From contig DXBF01000062.1 in the NCBI GenBank assembly GCA_019116705.1, positions 1-62,789 of the forward strand: DNA of 62,789 nt. Direction: 5' to 3'. Shown one piece after another: positions 1 to 9,786 of the stretch. Position 1 is the stretch's first letter. Every line of letters begins with the position of its first letter. Origin of the DNA: Candidatus Gemmiger avistercoris (lineage in GTDB: Bacteria; Bacillota; Clostridia; Oscillospirales; Ruminococcaceae). A program made the position numbers and the translations under genes. The notes below the pieces were generated by a model. That model was not told the DNA's origin and searched no databases. It was given only the letters and a program-made list of their open reading frames with translations.

Positions 1-430
1 GGCTGGGGCGGCTGGGCTTGCCCGCGTCGCTGCCCCGGTACTCCTGCATTTCTTCCCGGGTCAGGTCGTCCACATAGGCTTTGCCCTCCCGGATCAGCTG
101 TTCGGCATATTCGTAGCACTTTTCAAAATAGTCGCTGCCGTAGAAAATGCCGCCGTTGGGGTCCGCGCCCAGCCAGTGCAGGTCCTGCAGGATGCTCTGC
201 ACATATTCGTCGTCCTCACGGGCGGGGTTGGTGTCGTCAAAGCGCAGATTGAACAGGCCGCCGTAGTGTTTGGCGATGGTGTAGTTGATGAAGATCGCCT
301 TGGCCGAACCGATATGCAGATAGCCGTTGGGTTCCGGCGGAAAACGGGTATGCACGGTGTCGACCTTGCCTTCGGCCAGGTCGGCGTCGATGATCTCCGT
401 CAAAAAGTTGGAAAATTTTTCTTCTGCCAT
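1..430 (-). CDS. glnS: Glutaminyl-tRNA synthetase, N-terminal part (cut by window edge)
   Basis: Charges tRNA-Gln with glutamine in the cytoplasm. The 143 visible codons begin [14 protein letters not shown] and carry the class I GlnRS/GluRS signature [19 protein letters not shown], followed by [16 protein letters not shown] and a DLHWLG stretch, all typical of the GlnRS Rossmann fold. The usual HIGH motif reads HIGS here; I believe this is common in clostridial GlnRS. The ATG at 430 follows a GGGGTG ribosome binding site. The 3' end, with the KMSKS loop and anticodon domains, lies outside the window. Transcribed from a promoter whose -35 box overlaps that of the divergent DUF1349 gene. Confidence 0.93.
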   Translation of the reverse strand, partial: MAEEKFSNFLTEIIDADLAEGKVDTVHTRFPPEPNGYLHIGSAKAIFINYTIAKHYGGLFNLRFDDTNPAREDDEYVQSILQDLHWLGADPNGGIFYGSDYFEKCYEYAEQLIREGKAYVDDLTREEMQEYRGSDAGKPSRPS

Positions 431-461
431 AAATCGCACCCCAAATTTTTAGTGTTTTTTT

Positions 462-490
462 ATTGTATACTATTTCCCGGCGGTTGACAA
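462..490 (-). promoter_or_regulatory. Promoter of glnS
   Basis: On the minus strand TTGTCA (485-490), a 17-nt spacer and TACAAT (462-467) sit about 30 nt before the glnS start. The -35 hexamer overlaps the -35 hexamer of the opposite promoter by five bases. Confidence 0.7.
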
Positions 491-512
491 GGGCCAATGT
501 GTGGGGTAAAGT
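484..512 (+). promoter_or_regulatory. Promoter of the DUF1349 gene
   Basis: TTGACA (484-489), a 17-nt spacer and TAAAGT (507-512) on the plus strand. It is back to back with the glnS promoter and shares its -35 bases, so the two polymerases would compete for the same DNA. Confidence 0.65.
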
Positions 513-568
513 GAAATCATGCAGGCGGCTGCCTGCGCAGGACCGCAACAGCGAAAGGGGAACGCGCT

Positions 569-1177
569 ATGGATTGGAAGCAGTTTGTATGGACGAGGGA
601 GCCCTCCCGGTGGAAGGCGGAAGGGGGGACCCTGGCCATCACCACCGACCCGCACACGGACCTGTGGCAGCGGACGTACTACCATTTCCGCAACGACAGC
701 GCGCCGGTGTTCCAGATAGAGACGGAGGAGCGCTATTTCAGCTTTACCGTGCGGACGGATTTTTCCCAAAGCCATCACCGGTTCGACCAGTGCGGCGTGG
801 CGCTCTACCTGGACAGCGAGAACTGGCTCAAAGCCTCGGTGGAATATGAAAACGACCGCTACCAGCACCTGGGCAGCGTGGTGACCAACCATGGCTACTC
901 CGACTGGGCCACCACGGCCATTGACACGTCGGTCAAGACCATGTGGTACCGTCTGAGCCGCCGGGAGGACGACTACTGCATCGAGTGTTCCCGGGACGGG
1001 CAGGACTTTACCCAGATGCGCATTTGCCACCTGCTGGAGGGCGGCGGGCGCATCCGCTTCGGCGTCTATGCCTGTTCGCCGGAGGATTCCCGCTTCACCG
1101 CCTTGTTCAGCGATCTCCAGCTGGGTCCCTGCCAGTGGAAGGCCCACGACGGCCAGCAGCCGGACGCCGAAATATAA
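569..1177 (+). CDS. DUF1349 domain protein
   Basis: A 202-residue cytoplasmic protein of the DUF1349 (concanavalin A-like fold) family. Recognisable family segments are the LWQRTYYHFRNDSAP stretch near residue 33, the FDQCGVALYLDSENWLKASVEYEN segment in the middle, and GIRFGVYACSP-like text near the C-terminus. Members are thought to be small beta-sandwich proteins, possibly sugar-binding, with no established reaction. No signal peptide or membrane segment is visible. ATG 569 follows a GAAAGGGG site with about 8 nt spacing. It is a single-gene unit ending at the hairpin it shares with lepA. Confidence 0.8.
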   Translation: MDWKQFVWTREPSRWKAEGGTLAITTDPHTDLWQRTYYHFRNDSAPVFQIETEERYFSFTVRTDFSQSHHRFDQCGVALYLDSENWLKASVEYENDRYQHLGSVVTNHGYSDWATTAIDTSVKTMWYRLSRREDDYCIECSRDGQDFTQMRICHLLEGGGRIRFGVYACSPEDSRFTALFSDLQLGPCQWKAHDGQQPDAEI

Positions 1178-1193
1178 GCAAGGTAAGCAGCAA

Positions 1194-1230
1194 AAAAGCA
1201 GCAGGCCTTCGGGCCTGCTGCTTTTGGTTT
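1194..1230. terminator. Bidirectional intrinsic terminator between DUF1349 and lepA
   Basis: A perfect 14-bp stem with a TTCG tetraloop: AAAAGCAGCAGGCC (1194-1207) pairs with 1212-1225. T runs flank it on both strands, so it can end both converging transcripts. Confidence 0.9.
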
Positions 1231-1249
1231 GCGGGGCACAGAACGTGGA

Positions 1250-3057
<1,808 letters not shown>

Positions 3058-3058
<1 letters not shown>

Positions 3059-4245
3059 CAGGTTTCCTCCAAATTGTTGCAGATCTTGCAGATTTTTCCG
3101 TCTTGCAGGTAAACGCGGGGCACCCGCCGGGTGATGCCGCAGACGATCTCATAGGGAATGGTGCCCGCCTTGCGGGCAACGTCGGCGGCGGTGTCGCCGC
3201 CCCCCGGCCCAAAGACCGTCACTTCGTCGCCCATCGCCACGCCGGGAATATCGGTCACGTCCAGCAGCGTCTGGTCCATGCAGACGCGCCCCAGCACCGG
3301 CGCGGGGCGGCCGTTCACCAGCATACGCCCCTGCCCCTGGCTGCCCGAGAGCACCCGCGGGTACCCGTCGGCGTAGCCCACGCAGACGGTGGCCACCCGC
3401 ATGGGCTTTTGGGCGGTGAAGGTGCAGCCGTAACTCACGCTCTGGCCGGGCAGCAGGTCCTTCACAAAGGTCACCAGGCATTTCAGCGTCATGACCGGCC
3501 GCAGGGCGGGGAAGTGCAGTTCCTCGCTGGGGTCCAGGCCGTACAGGATGATCCCCGCGCGGGCCATGCCCAGGCGCCATTCGGGGCGGCGCATCTGGGC
3601 CGCCGAGTTGGCGCAGTGGACGACGCCGGTATCGTATCCGTCGGCCTGCAGGCGGTCCACCACTTTGCGGAACAGCGCATACTGGGCGTCGGTGTAGGCC
3701 ACGGCTTCGGGCTGCAGGCTGTCGGCCTCGGCAAAATGCTGGAAGATCCCGCAGATCTCCAGCCCCGGCAGGCGGTAGAGCGCTTCCAGTTCCCGTACCA
3801 CGGCGCGCCAGTCCTGCTGCGCCGGGAAGCCCAGGCGGCCCATGCCGGTGTCCACTTTAAGGTGGACCTTGACCCGCACGCCCGCCCGCTGCGCCGCCCG
3901 GGACAGGGCGGCGGCGTACTCGGTGGAAAAGCAGGTGGTGGCGATGTCCTCCCGCGCCAGCGCGGGGGCCTGGTCCGGGTCGGCGTACCCCAGGATCAGC
4001 ACCGGCACCGTGACGCCGTGGCGGCGCAGCCGTTTGGCTTCGCCCAGGCAGCTCACTGCAAAGGCGGCGGCCCCTTCCTGCTGCAGGACCCGGGCCACGA
4101 CGGCGTCGCCGTGGCCGTAAGCGTCCGCTTTGACCACGGCGCAGACCGGCCCGCCCACCGTCTGCCGGATAAAGGCGAAGTTTTGCCGCAGGGCGTCCAG
4201 GTCGATCTCCGCCCAGCAGTGCTTTTCCAAAATGCCGTCGCTCAT
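3058..4245 (-). CDS. alr: Alanine racemase
   Basis: PLP-dependent interconversion of L- and D-alanine for peptidoglycan synthesis, cytoplasmic. The 395-residue protein has the PLP-lysine motif [11 protein letters not shown] (Lys39, Tyr43) in the N-terminal barrel, [13 protein letters not shown] near residue 130, and the C-terminal beta domain with the catalytic-tyrosine region [10 protein letters not shown] and [13 protein letters not shown] place the start at ATG 4245, because the upstream in-frame GTG at 4254 would abut the AAGGAG site, while 4245 has 8 nt spacing and makes an ATGA overlap with the ttcA stop. Confidence 0.95.
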
Positions 4246-5000
4246 GGGGCCCACTCCTTCTTTCTGCCCGTGTGCAGGGGCCGCCAGCCGTCAATGCCGC
4301 TCTGCTGCAGGGCGTGCAGCGTCTTTTGGCGGAACGCCGGGTCCTTGCGGCTGGCCTCCCGCACGAACTGTTTGGTTTCCTCCCGCACGGTCACGCCGTC
4401 GGCGGGGCAGCGGCTCTTGATAACGGGCAGCCCGGCGCGCCGGACGGCCGAGGATACTTCGCTCTCAGTGGCCAGCAGCAGCGGGCGGATCATCGTCAGG
4501 TCCCGGCGGGACAGCCAGGTCACCGGCGAAAAACAGCCGATGCGCCCTTCCCGCCAGAGGTTCATATAAAAGGTCTCCACCGCGTCGTCCAGGTGGTGGC
4601 CCAGGGCCACCTTGTTGCAGCCGAGTTCCTGGGCCGCCGTGTGCAGGGTGCCGCGCCGCAGCTTGGCGCACAGCGCGCAGGGGTTGGACTCCCGCCGGTA
4701 ATCGAACACCACGGGGCCGATGTCGGTGCGGCGCACCTCATAGGGCACGTCCTCGGCGGCGAACAGGGCCTGCAGGGGGCCATAGTCGGTCTCCACCCCG
4801 CCGAAGCAGGGGTCCAGCGTCACCGCCTGCAGGGTGAAGGGCACGCCCAGGTAGGCGCGCAGCCGGGCCAGCGCCACCGTGAGGACTACACTGTCCTTCC
4901 CGCCGGAGACCCCCACCAGGATGCGGTCGCCGGGCGCGATCATTTCATAGTCCTGTACGGCTTTGCGCACCAGGCCGGTGATATGCTGCAAGGCGTCCAT
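4242..5000 (-). CDS. ttcA: TtcA-family tRNA 2-thiolation enzyme
   Basis: A 252-residue PP-loop ATP pyrophosphatase, probably forming 2-thiocytidine at tRNA position 32. The adenylation motif VGVSGGKDSVV spans residues 29-39. A CxxC pair (Cys108, Cys111, in NPCALCAKLRRG) and a later cysteine in SRCPADGV near residue 200 match the three ligands of the TtcA [4Fe-4S] cluster. GHHLDDAVETFYMN near 150 is also diagnostic. First gene of the ttcA-alr-lepA operon; ATG 5000 follows AAAGGAGG. Close relatives of unproven substrate exist in Firmicutes, so the exact modified base is inferred. Confidence 0.85.
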   Translation of the reverse strand: MDALQHITGLVRKAVQDYEMIAPGDRILVGVSGGKDSVVLTVALARLRAYLGVPFTLQAVTLDPCFGGVETDYGPLQALFAAEDVPYEVRRTDIGPVVFDYRRESNPCALCAKLRRGTLHTAAQELGCNKVALGHHLDDAVETFYMNLWREGRIGCFSPVTWLSRRDLTMIRPLLLATESEVSSAVRRAGLPVIKSRCPADGVTVREETKQFVREASRKDPAFRQKTLHALQQSGIDGWRPLHTGRKKEWAP

Positions 5001-5032
5001 GGCCGCCCTCCTTTTCTGAATGGTAACAGCTT

Positions 5033-5061
5033 ATTATAGCACGCCCGCCGCCGCGCGACAA
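5033..5061 (-). promoter_or_regulatory. Promoter of the ttcA-alr-lepA operon
   Basis: Minus-strand TTGTCG (5056-5061), 17-nt spacer, TATAAT (5033-5038), 33 nt before the ttcA start. Confidence 0.75.
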
Positions 5062-5100
5062 CTCGTTTTCTGCGGGGGCGGCAGGGCCGCCCGTGCACAC

Positions 5101-6390
5101 TCAGACCGGGGCGCCGGCGTCCCCCTCCTCGGCCCAGCGGCCGTCCAGCTGCTGCACTTTGCCGATCCGCAGTTTGGAATGGAAGAAGTGCTGCTCATGG
5201 TACAGGCTGAAATAGCTGGACAGCATGTAGGACACCGCGCACGCCAGCGCGAACAGCGGCAGGCACTGGCCGCCGAACACTTCCAACCCCAGGCAGATGG
5301 ACGCCAGCGGGCTGTTGGTGCATCCACAGAACAGCGCCACCATGCCCAGCGCGGCGCCCAGCGGCGCGGGCAGCCCCAGCAGCGGCGCCACGGCGCAGCC
5401 GAAGGTGGCCCCGGTGAAGAAAATGGGTACGATCTCGCCGCCCTTGTACCCGGCGCCCAGCGTCAGGGCGGTGAACAGGATCTTGAGGGCGAAGGCCCAG
5501 GGCAGGGCCTGTCCGGCAATGGCGGCGGCGATGACGGCGCTGCCGGCGCCGTTGTAGTCGGTGGTGCCCAGCAGCAGGGTCAGGGCTACGACCAGGACGC
5601 CGCCCACGGCAATGCGCAGATAGGGGTTGGGCAGATACCGTGCGTATAGCCGGGAGGCGGCATGCAGGGCGGCGCAGAACACGATGCTCAGCCCTGCCAG
5701 CAGCACGCCCAGCGCCAGCACCCGCAGCAGGGTGACCGGGTCCGCCGCAGCGGAAACATCCAGCGTAAAAGCCGTGGGGGCCAGGCCCATGCGGCCGCTG
5801 ATCCAGACCCCCAGCAGGGCCGAGACCAGGCACGGCAGCAGCGCCGCATACTGCATGGAGCCGACGTTGATGACCTCGATCACAAAAACGGTGGCGGCCA
5901 GCGGCGTGCCGAAGATGGCGGAAAACGCCCCCGCCATGCCGCACATGGTCAGCAGGCGGCAGCCCCGGGGGTCCAGCTTGAACAGACGGCCGAAGGGCCC
6001 CAGCACCGAGCCGCCCAGCAACAGGGCCGCGCCCTCCCGCCCGCTGGAGCCGCCCAGCAGATGGGTGACTACGGTGGAGAAGAAGATCAGCGGCGCCGCG
6101 CACAGCGGCAGCAGCCTGCGTTCCCGCACCGCGGCAAAGACCTGGTTGGTGGAACCGCCGCCGGGGTCGAAGTGCCGGTACAAAAAGACGATGGCCAGGC
6201 CGCCCAGCGGCAGCAGGAACAGCAGCCGGCCCTGCTCGCCGCGCAGGGCGTTGGCCCAGTTCAGCGCCAGGCCGAAGGCAGCCCCCAGCGGCCCGGTCAG
6301 GCACCCGGCCAGCACGGCCAGCGCCAGCCATTTGCCGCACACGCGCAGATACCGCAGCGCACTGCGGATGGTTCGTTTCGGATCGGTCAT
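5101..6390 (-). CDS. ClC-family chloride channel or H+/Cl- antiporter
   Basis: A 429-residue polytopic membrane protein with the ClC selectivity-filter motifs: GSSGREGAALLLGG near residue 115 (GxxGREG) and GAGYKGGEIVPIFFTGA near 305 (GxFxP region, with KGGEIVP here). It probably moves chloride or fluoride. The length suits a bare ClC membrane domain without CBS regulatory domains. I chose ATG 6390 because it follows AGGAGG at good spacing; the frame stays open upstream to 6471 but without a site. It is a single gene between its own promoter and the ttcA operon. Confidence 0.9.
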   Translation of the reverse strand: MTDPKRTIRSALRYLRVCGKWLALAVLAGCLTGPLGAAFGLALNWANALRGEQGRLLFLLPLGGLAIVFLYRHFDPGGGSTNQVFAAVRERRLLPLCAAPLIFFSTVVTHLLGGSSGREGAALLLGGSVLGPFGRLFKLDPRGCRLLTMCGMAGAFSAIFGTPLAATVFVIEVINVGSMQYAALLPCLVSALLGVWISGRMGLAPTAFTLDVSAAADPVTLLRVLALGVLLAGLSIVFCAALHAASRLYARYLPNPYLRIAVGGVLVVALTLLLGTTDYNGAGSAVIAAAIAGQALPWAFALKILFTALTLGAGYKGGEIVPIFFTGATFGCAVAPLLGLPAPLGAALGMVALFCGCTNSPLASICLGLEVFGGQCLPLFALACAVSYMLSSYFSLYHEQHFFHSKLRIGKVQQLDGRWAEEGDAGAPV

Positions 6391-6469
6391 ATCGCTTGTC
6401 CTCCTGGTTTGGTGCGGCGGATCTTCACCTGCACGGACGATGGGGACCGTCCGGCAGGCAGCTTCTGTC

Positions 6470-6498
6470 ATTATACTCTGCTGCGCCCCGGTTTTCCA
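6470..6498 (-). promoter_or_regulatory. Putative promoter of the ClC gene
   Basis: Minus-strand TGGAAA (6493-6498), 17-nt spacer, TATAAT (6470-6475). The -10 is perfect, the -35 matches at four of six positions. It lies 80 nt before the gene. Confidence 0.5.
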
Positions 6499-6587
6499 GC
6501 CGTTTTTTCATTTTGAAGCGAAGGTGGCGGATGCAACAAAAAATACCACATACCGTTCCGCAAAAATGCAGTAGATACGTGGTATTC

Positions 6588-6663
6588 TGGTGCGCCCGCA
6601 GGAACTCGAATCCTGGACCCTCTGATTAAAAGTCAGATGCTCTACCAACTGAGCTACGGGCAC
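6588..6663 (-). tRNA. tRNA-Lys (anticodon UUU), CCA encoded
   Basis: A complete cloverleaf on the minus strand. The acceptor stem GTGCCCG pairs with CGGGCGC, with discriminator A and an encoded CCA at 6588-6590. The D-arm AGCTCAGTTGGTAGAGC, the anticodon stem TCTGA/TCAGA around loop CTTTTAA (anticodon TTT) and the TTCGAGTC-type T-loop (GATTCGAGT) are all present. Confidence 0.97.
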
Positions 6664-6692
6664 ATACGGCGCTGCGTGTTTACAGCCTTAAT

Positions 6693-6721
6693 ATTATAAC
6701 AGCGGTTTTCCCGCTTGTCAA
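6693..6721 (-). promoter_or_regulatory. Perfect consensus promoter of tRNA-Lys
   Basis: Minus-strand TTGACA (6716-6721), exactly 17 nt, TATAAT (6693-6698): an exact match to the sigma-A consensus, about 30 nt before the tRNA. Confidence 0.9.
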
Positions 6722-6774
6722 TATGGTTTGGCAGAGAAATCTGAGAAAATCCGAAGCTTTCCGTCCGGCTGCCC

Positions 6775-6803
6775 TTGTCAAACGGCAGAGGGCGCGGTAT
6801 AAT
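6775..6803 (+). promoter_or_regulatory. Promoter of aspS
   Basis: TTGTCA (6775-6780), 17-nt spacer, TATAAT (6798-6803), giving a leader of about 65 nt. No T-box stem or specifier loop is recognisable in that leader. Confidence 0.8.
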
Positions 6804-6873
6804 TGACCCGGAACAAGAAAATGCGGCGACAAAACATTGCTGCATTGCTAAAATTGCAAAGGGGATTGGAAAT

Positions 6874-8661
6874 ATGGAAACTTTGGGCAACCTGCGCCGC
6901 ACCCGCTACTGCGGTGAGGTCACCCTGGCCGATGCCGGGCAGGAGATGACCGTCTGCGGCTCCATCGCCCGCGCGCGCGACAAAGGCGGCATCATTTTTG
7001 CCGACCTGCGCGACACCACCGGCCTGCTGCAGCTGGTATTCGATGAAGATACGCCGAAGGAGGTCTTCACGAAGGCGGAGACCCTCAAGAGCGAGTACGT
7101 GGTGATCTGCCGCGGCAAACTGCGGGAACGCGCCGCCAAGACCGACAAGATCGCCACCGGCGACGTGGAACTGTACGTCAGCGAACTGCGGGTGCTCAGC
7201 GAAGCCCAGACCCCGCCGTTCGAGATCCGCGACGGGATCAACGTCAACGACGACCTGCGCCTGCGCTATCGGTATCTGGACCTGCGCCGTCCTTCGATGC
7301 ACGAGCCCATCGTGCTGCGCAGCAAGATCATGCAGATCATCCGCAGCTATTTCTGCGACAATCATTTTACCGAGATTGAGACCCCGACCCTCATCAAGTC
7401 CACGCCGGAGGGCGCCCGTGACTACCTGGTGCCCAGCCGCGTGCAGCCGGGCCACTTCTATGCCCTGCCCCAGAGCCCGCAGCTCTACAAGCAGATCCTG
7501 ATGCTGTCCGGCTTCGACCGTTACTTCCAGATCGCCCGCTGCTACCGGGACGAGGACCTGCGCGCCGACCGCCAGCCGGAGTTCACCCAGGTGGACGAGG
7601 AGATGTCCTTCGTCACCCAGGACGATGTGATCACGATGAACGAGGGCCTGCTCAAGCGTCTGTGGAAAGAAGTGCTGGGCATCGACCTGGCCACGCCCTT
7701 CGTGCGCATGCCCTGGAACGAGGCCATGAGCCGCTTCGGCTCCGACAAGCCGGACACCCGTTTCGGGCTGGAGATCCAGGATGTCACCGAGGTGTTCGCC
7801 CATACGGAGTTCAAGCCCTTCGCCGTCGTGGTGGAGGCGGGCGGCAGCATCCGCGCCATCAACGCCAGGGGCCTGGCCGACAAGCTGACCCGCAAGAACA
7901 TCGACAAACTGGGCGAAGTCGCCAGGACCTACGGCGCCAAGGGCCTGGCTTACAGCCGCCTGACGGCCGAGGGCACCTCCTCCAGCTTTGAAAAGTTCCT
8001 GACCGAGGCGGAAAAGGCTGCCTTGTACGCGGCGCTGGGCGCCGAGACCGGCGACGTGCTGCTGCTGGTCAGCGACGCAAGCTGGGTCAAGGCCTGCACG
8101 GCGCTGGGCCAGGTGCGCCTGGACATCGCGCGCAAGCACGGGCTGATCGACCCCGGCAAGTTCAACTTCCTGTGGGTGGTGGACTTCCCGCTGTTCGAGT
8201 ACAGCGAGCAGGAAGGCCGCTGGATGGCCATGCACCACCCCTTCACGCTGCCCAAGGCCGAGGATCTGGACAAGATCGAAAGCGACCCCGGCGCCTGCCA
8301 TGCCGTGGCTTACGACATCGTGCTCAACGGCGTCGAACTGGGCGGCGGTTCCATGCGTATCAACGACCCGGAACTGCAGGACCGCATGTTCCGCGCCCTG
8401 GGTTTTACCGAGGAGAAGGCCCGCGCCAGCTTCGGCTTCCTGATGGACGCCTACAAGTACGGCGCGCCGCCGCATGGCGGCATGGCCTACGGCCTGGACC
8501 GCCTGGTGATGCTGATGCTGGGACGGGATTCCATCCGCGACGTGATCGCCTTCCCCAAGGTGCAGAATGCCGGCGAGCCCATGAGCGGCGCGCCCGACGT
8601 GGTGGACGAAAAGCAGCTGGCGGATCTTTCCATCGCGCTGACCCTGCCGGAAAAAGAATGA
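6874..8661 (+). CDS. aspS: Aspartyl-tRNA synthetase
   Basis: Charges tRNA-Asp. The 595-residue protein has the bacterial AspRS plan: N-terminal OB-fold anticodon domain (residues 1-110), class II motif 1 near FTEIETPTL, motif 2 in YFQIARCYRDEDLRADRQPE, a GAD insertion domain around residues 300-410, and motif 3 GLDRLVMLMLGRDSIRD near the end. ATG 6874 follows AAAGGGG; the frame stays open upstream past the promoter, so earlier ATGs are excluded. Monocistronic, closed by a strong hairpin. Confidence 0.97.
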   Translation: METLGNLRRTRYCGEVTLADAGQEMTVCGSIARARDKGGIIFADLRDTTGLLQLVFDEDTPKEVFTKAETLKSEYVVICRGKLRERAAKTDKIATGDVELYVSELRVLSEAQTPPFEIRDGINVNDDLRLRYRYLDLRRPSMHEPIVLRSKIMQIIRSYFCDNHFTEIETPTLIKSTPEGARDYLVPSRVQPGHFYALPQSPQLYKQILMLSGFDRYFQIARCYRDEDLRADRQPEFTQVDEEMSFVTQDDVITMNEGLLKRLWKEVLGIDLATPFVRMPWNEAMSRFGSDKPDTRFGLEIQDVTEVFAHTEFKPFAVVVEAGGSIRAINARGLADKLTRKNIDKLGEVARTYGAKGLAYSRLTAEGTSSSFEKFLTEAEKAALYAALGAETGDVLLLVSDASWVKACTALGQVRLDIARKHGLIDPGKFNFLWVVDFPLFEYSEQEGRWMAMHHPFTLPKAEDLDKIESDPGACHAVAYDIVLNGVELGGGSMRINDPELQDRMFRALGFTEEKARASFGFLMDAYKYGAPPHGGMAYGLDRLVMLMLGRDSIRDVIAFPKVQNAGEPMSGAPDVVDEKQLADLSIALTLPEKE

Positions 8662-8663
8662 TT

Positions 8664-8703
8664 GCAGCAACCCCCACGCAGGATTCGCGCGGGGGTTGCT
8701 TTG
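8664..8703 (+). terminator. Terminator after aspS
   Basis: GCAACCCCC (8667-8675) pairs with GGGGGTTGC (8691-8699), followed by a short T-rich run. Confidence 0.8.
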
Positions 8704-8730
8704 GATTTTGTAAGGGGGAGGGGGATCATA

Positions 8731-9591
8731 ATGAAAAGAACAGCCTTCAGCCTGATGACCGCGTTGTTGGCGGTCATGAATGAGAGTGAGCCGGGGGACC
8801 CATATTATGTTCTGGCGCAATATTTCCTGTACCATTTTGATCAACTGAAAGAACTGAACATCTATGATGTGGCGGATGCATGTTTTGTTTCCCGTTCCGG
8901 GATACGGCGCTTTTGTCAGTCGATCGGATTTGACAATTTTTCTGATATCAAGGCGGAAGCGGAAGAATGGAAACGCCAGTGCAACTACTTTATTGGATAT
9001 GGCGCGCGGCCGCAGTACAAGGACTACCTTTCGCAGCAGATCACAGAGATGATGGAGGAAATCAACCGTCTGATTACACCTACAGTGCTGAATAGATTGG
9101 CTGAACAGATCCATGCCAGCAGGAACGTGGTGCTGTTCACATCGGATTTTTCCGGTATGACAGCCCGCGGGTTTCAGCAATCGATGGTCGTGATGGGAAA
9201 GCTGGTACTCATTGTGACCGACGCCCAGAATATTCCTGGGTATTTACAGGATCTGACAGAACAGGATCTGCTGTTGACGGTCTCGGTGACGGGAAATTTT
9301 GCAACAGTCATGGAACCGTTGGTGCGCAAAACTGCGGCCTGCAAGGTGTTGATCACGGTCAATCACGACCGGTGTTTCTGGGCGATGTACGATCAGGTGA
9401 TCTATCTCAGCGAAAAAGACAATGCAAATGCAAGGACCGTGTACTCCCAGTATGGAACAAATTATTTTTTTGATATCCTGTACAGTTGCTATGTGCAGAA
9501 GTATCTGGATAATGGGCGGCAGCAGGGTCCGTTTTCGGAACCGTCCTTGTTGGAAAATACCAAAAACCGGGTGCAAAAACGGTTGGAATGA
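8731..9591 (+). CDS. MurR/RpiR-family transcriptional regulator (HTH + SIS)
   Basis: A 286-residue phosphosugar-sensing regulator. Residues 1-75 form the HTH_6 domain (NIYDVADACFVSRSGIRRFCQ is the recognition region). The C-terminal SIS domain (about 110-250) has ASRNVVLFTSDFSG and LLLTVSVTGNFATVMEPL, the latter covering the phosphosugar pocket. It lies 195 nt upstream of a GH1/PTS pair in the same direction and is most likely their regulator, responding to a beta-glucoside phosphate. ATG 8731 follows AGGGGGAGG. Base composition is clearly more AT-rich than the flanking synthetase genes. Confidence 0.88.
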   Translation: MKRTAFSLMTALLAVMNESEPGDPYYVLAQYFLYHFDQLKELNIYDVADACFVSRSGIRRFCQSIGFDNFSDIKAEAEEWKRQCNYFIGYGARPQYKDYLSQQITEMMEEINRLITPTVLNRLAEQIHASRNVVLFTSDFSGMTARGFQQSMVVMGKLVLIVTDAQNIPGYLQDLTEQDLLLTVSVTGNFATVMEPLVRKTAACKVLITVNHDRCFWAMYDQVIYLSEKDNANARTVYSQYGTNYFFDILYSCYVQKYLDNGRQQGPFSEPSLLENTKNRVQKRLE

Positions 9592-9647
9592 CGAAAACAC
9601 TGGTTGTATTGCTCAAAAGAACGGCTTGTTATTTGTAAAGGTGTACA

Positions 9648-9683
9648 AATGGGGTTCGCTATGCGAACCCCATTTTCCTTTTT
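9648..9683 (+). terminator. Terminator after the RpiR gene
   Basis: A 12-bp perfect stem, AATGGGGTTCGC (9648-9659) with 9663-9674, then TTCCTTTTT. No clear RAT-type antiterminator sequence was seen. The remaining 100 bases to the GH1 gene contain no convincing promoter. Confidence 0.85.
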
Positions 9684-9786
9684 GGGTATGCTATCATAAA
9701 ACCGTAATCAAAACAGCGTGCGCACGACAAAACGTACCGCTTGTGCGACGGCCGGGCGGGACACAAATAACAGGAGGATATGCAAC

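Noticed and set aside
298-320. HIGS in place of HIGH in GlnRS as a possible defect
   Set aside because: As I recall, many clostridial GlnRS sequences have the same [11 protein letters not shown] motif, so it is a clade feature and not damage.
5062-5100. A terminator after the ClC gene (GGGCGGC...GCCGCCC)
   Set aside because: The stem is short and no T run follows on the minus strand.
6804-6873. A T-box leader before aspS
   Set aside because: The leader is only about 65 nt and lacks stem I, specifier loop and the T-box sequence.
9600-9786. A BglG/LicT antiterminator (RAT) site before the GH1 gene
   Set aside because: There is a terminator, but no RAT-like sequence overlaps it, and the adjacent regulator is RpiR-type.
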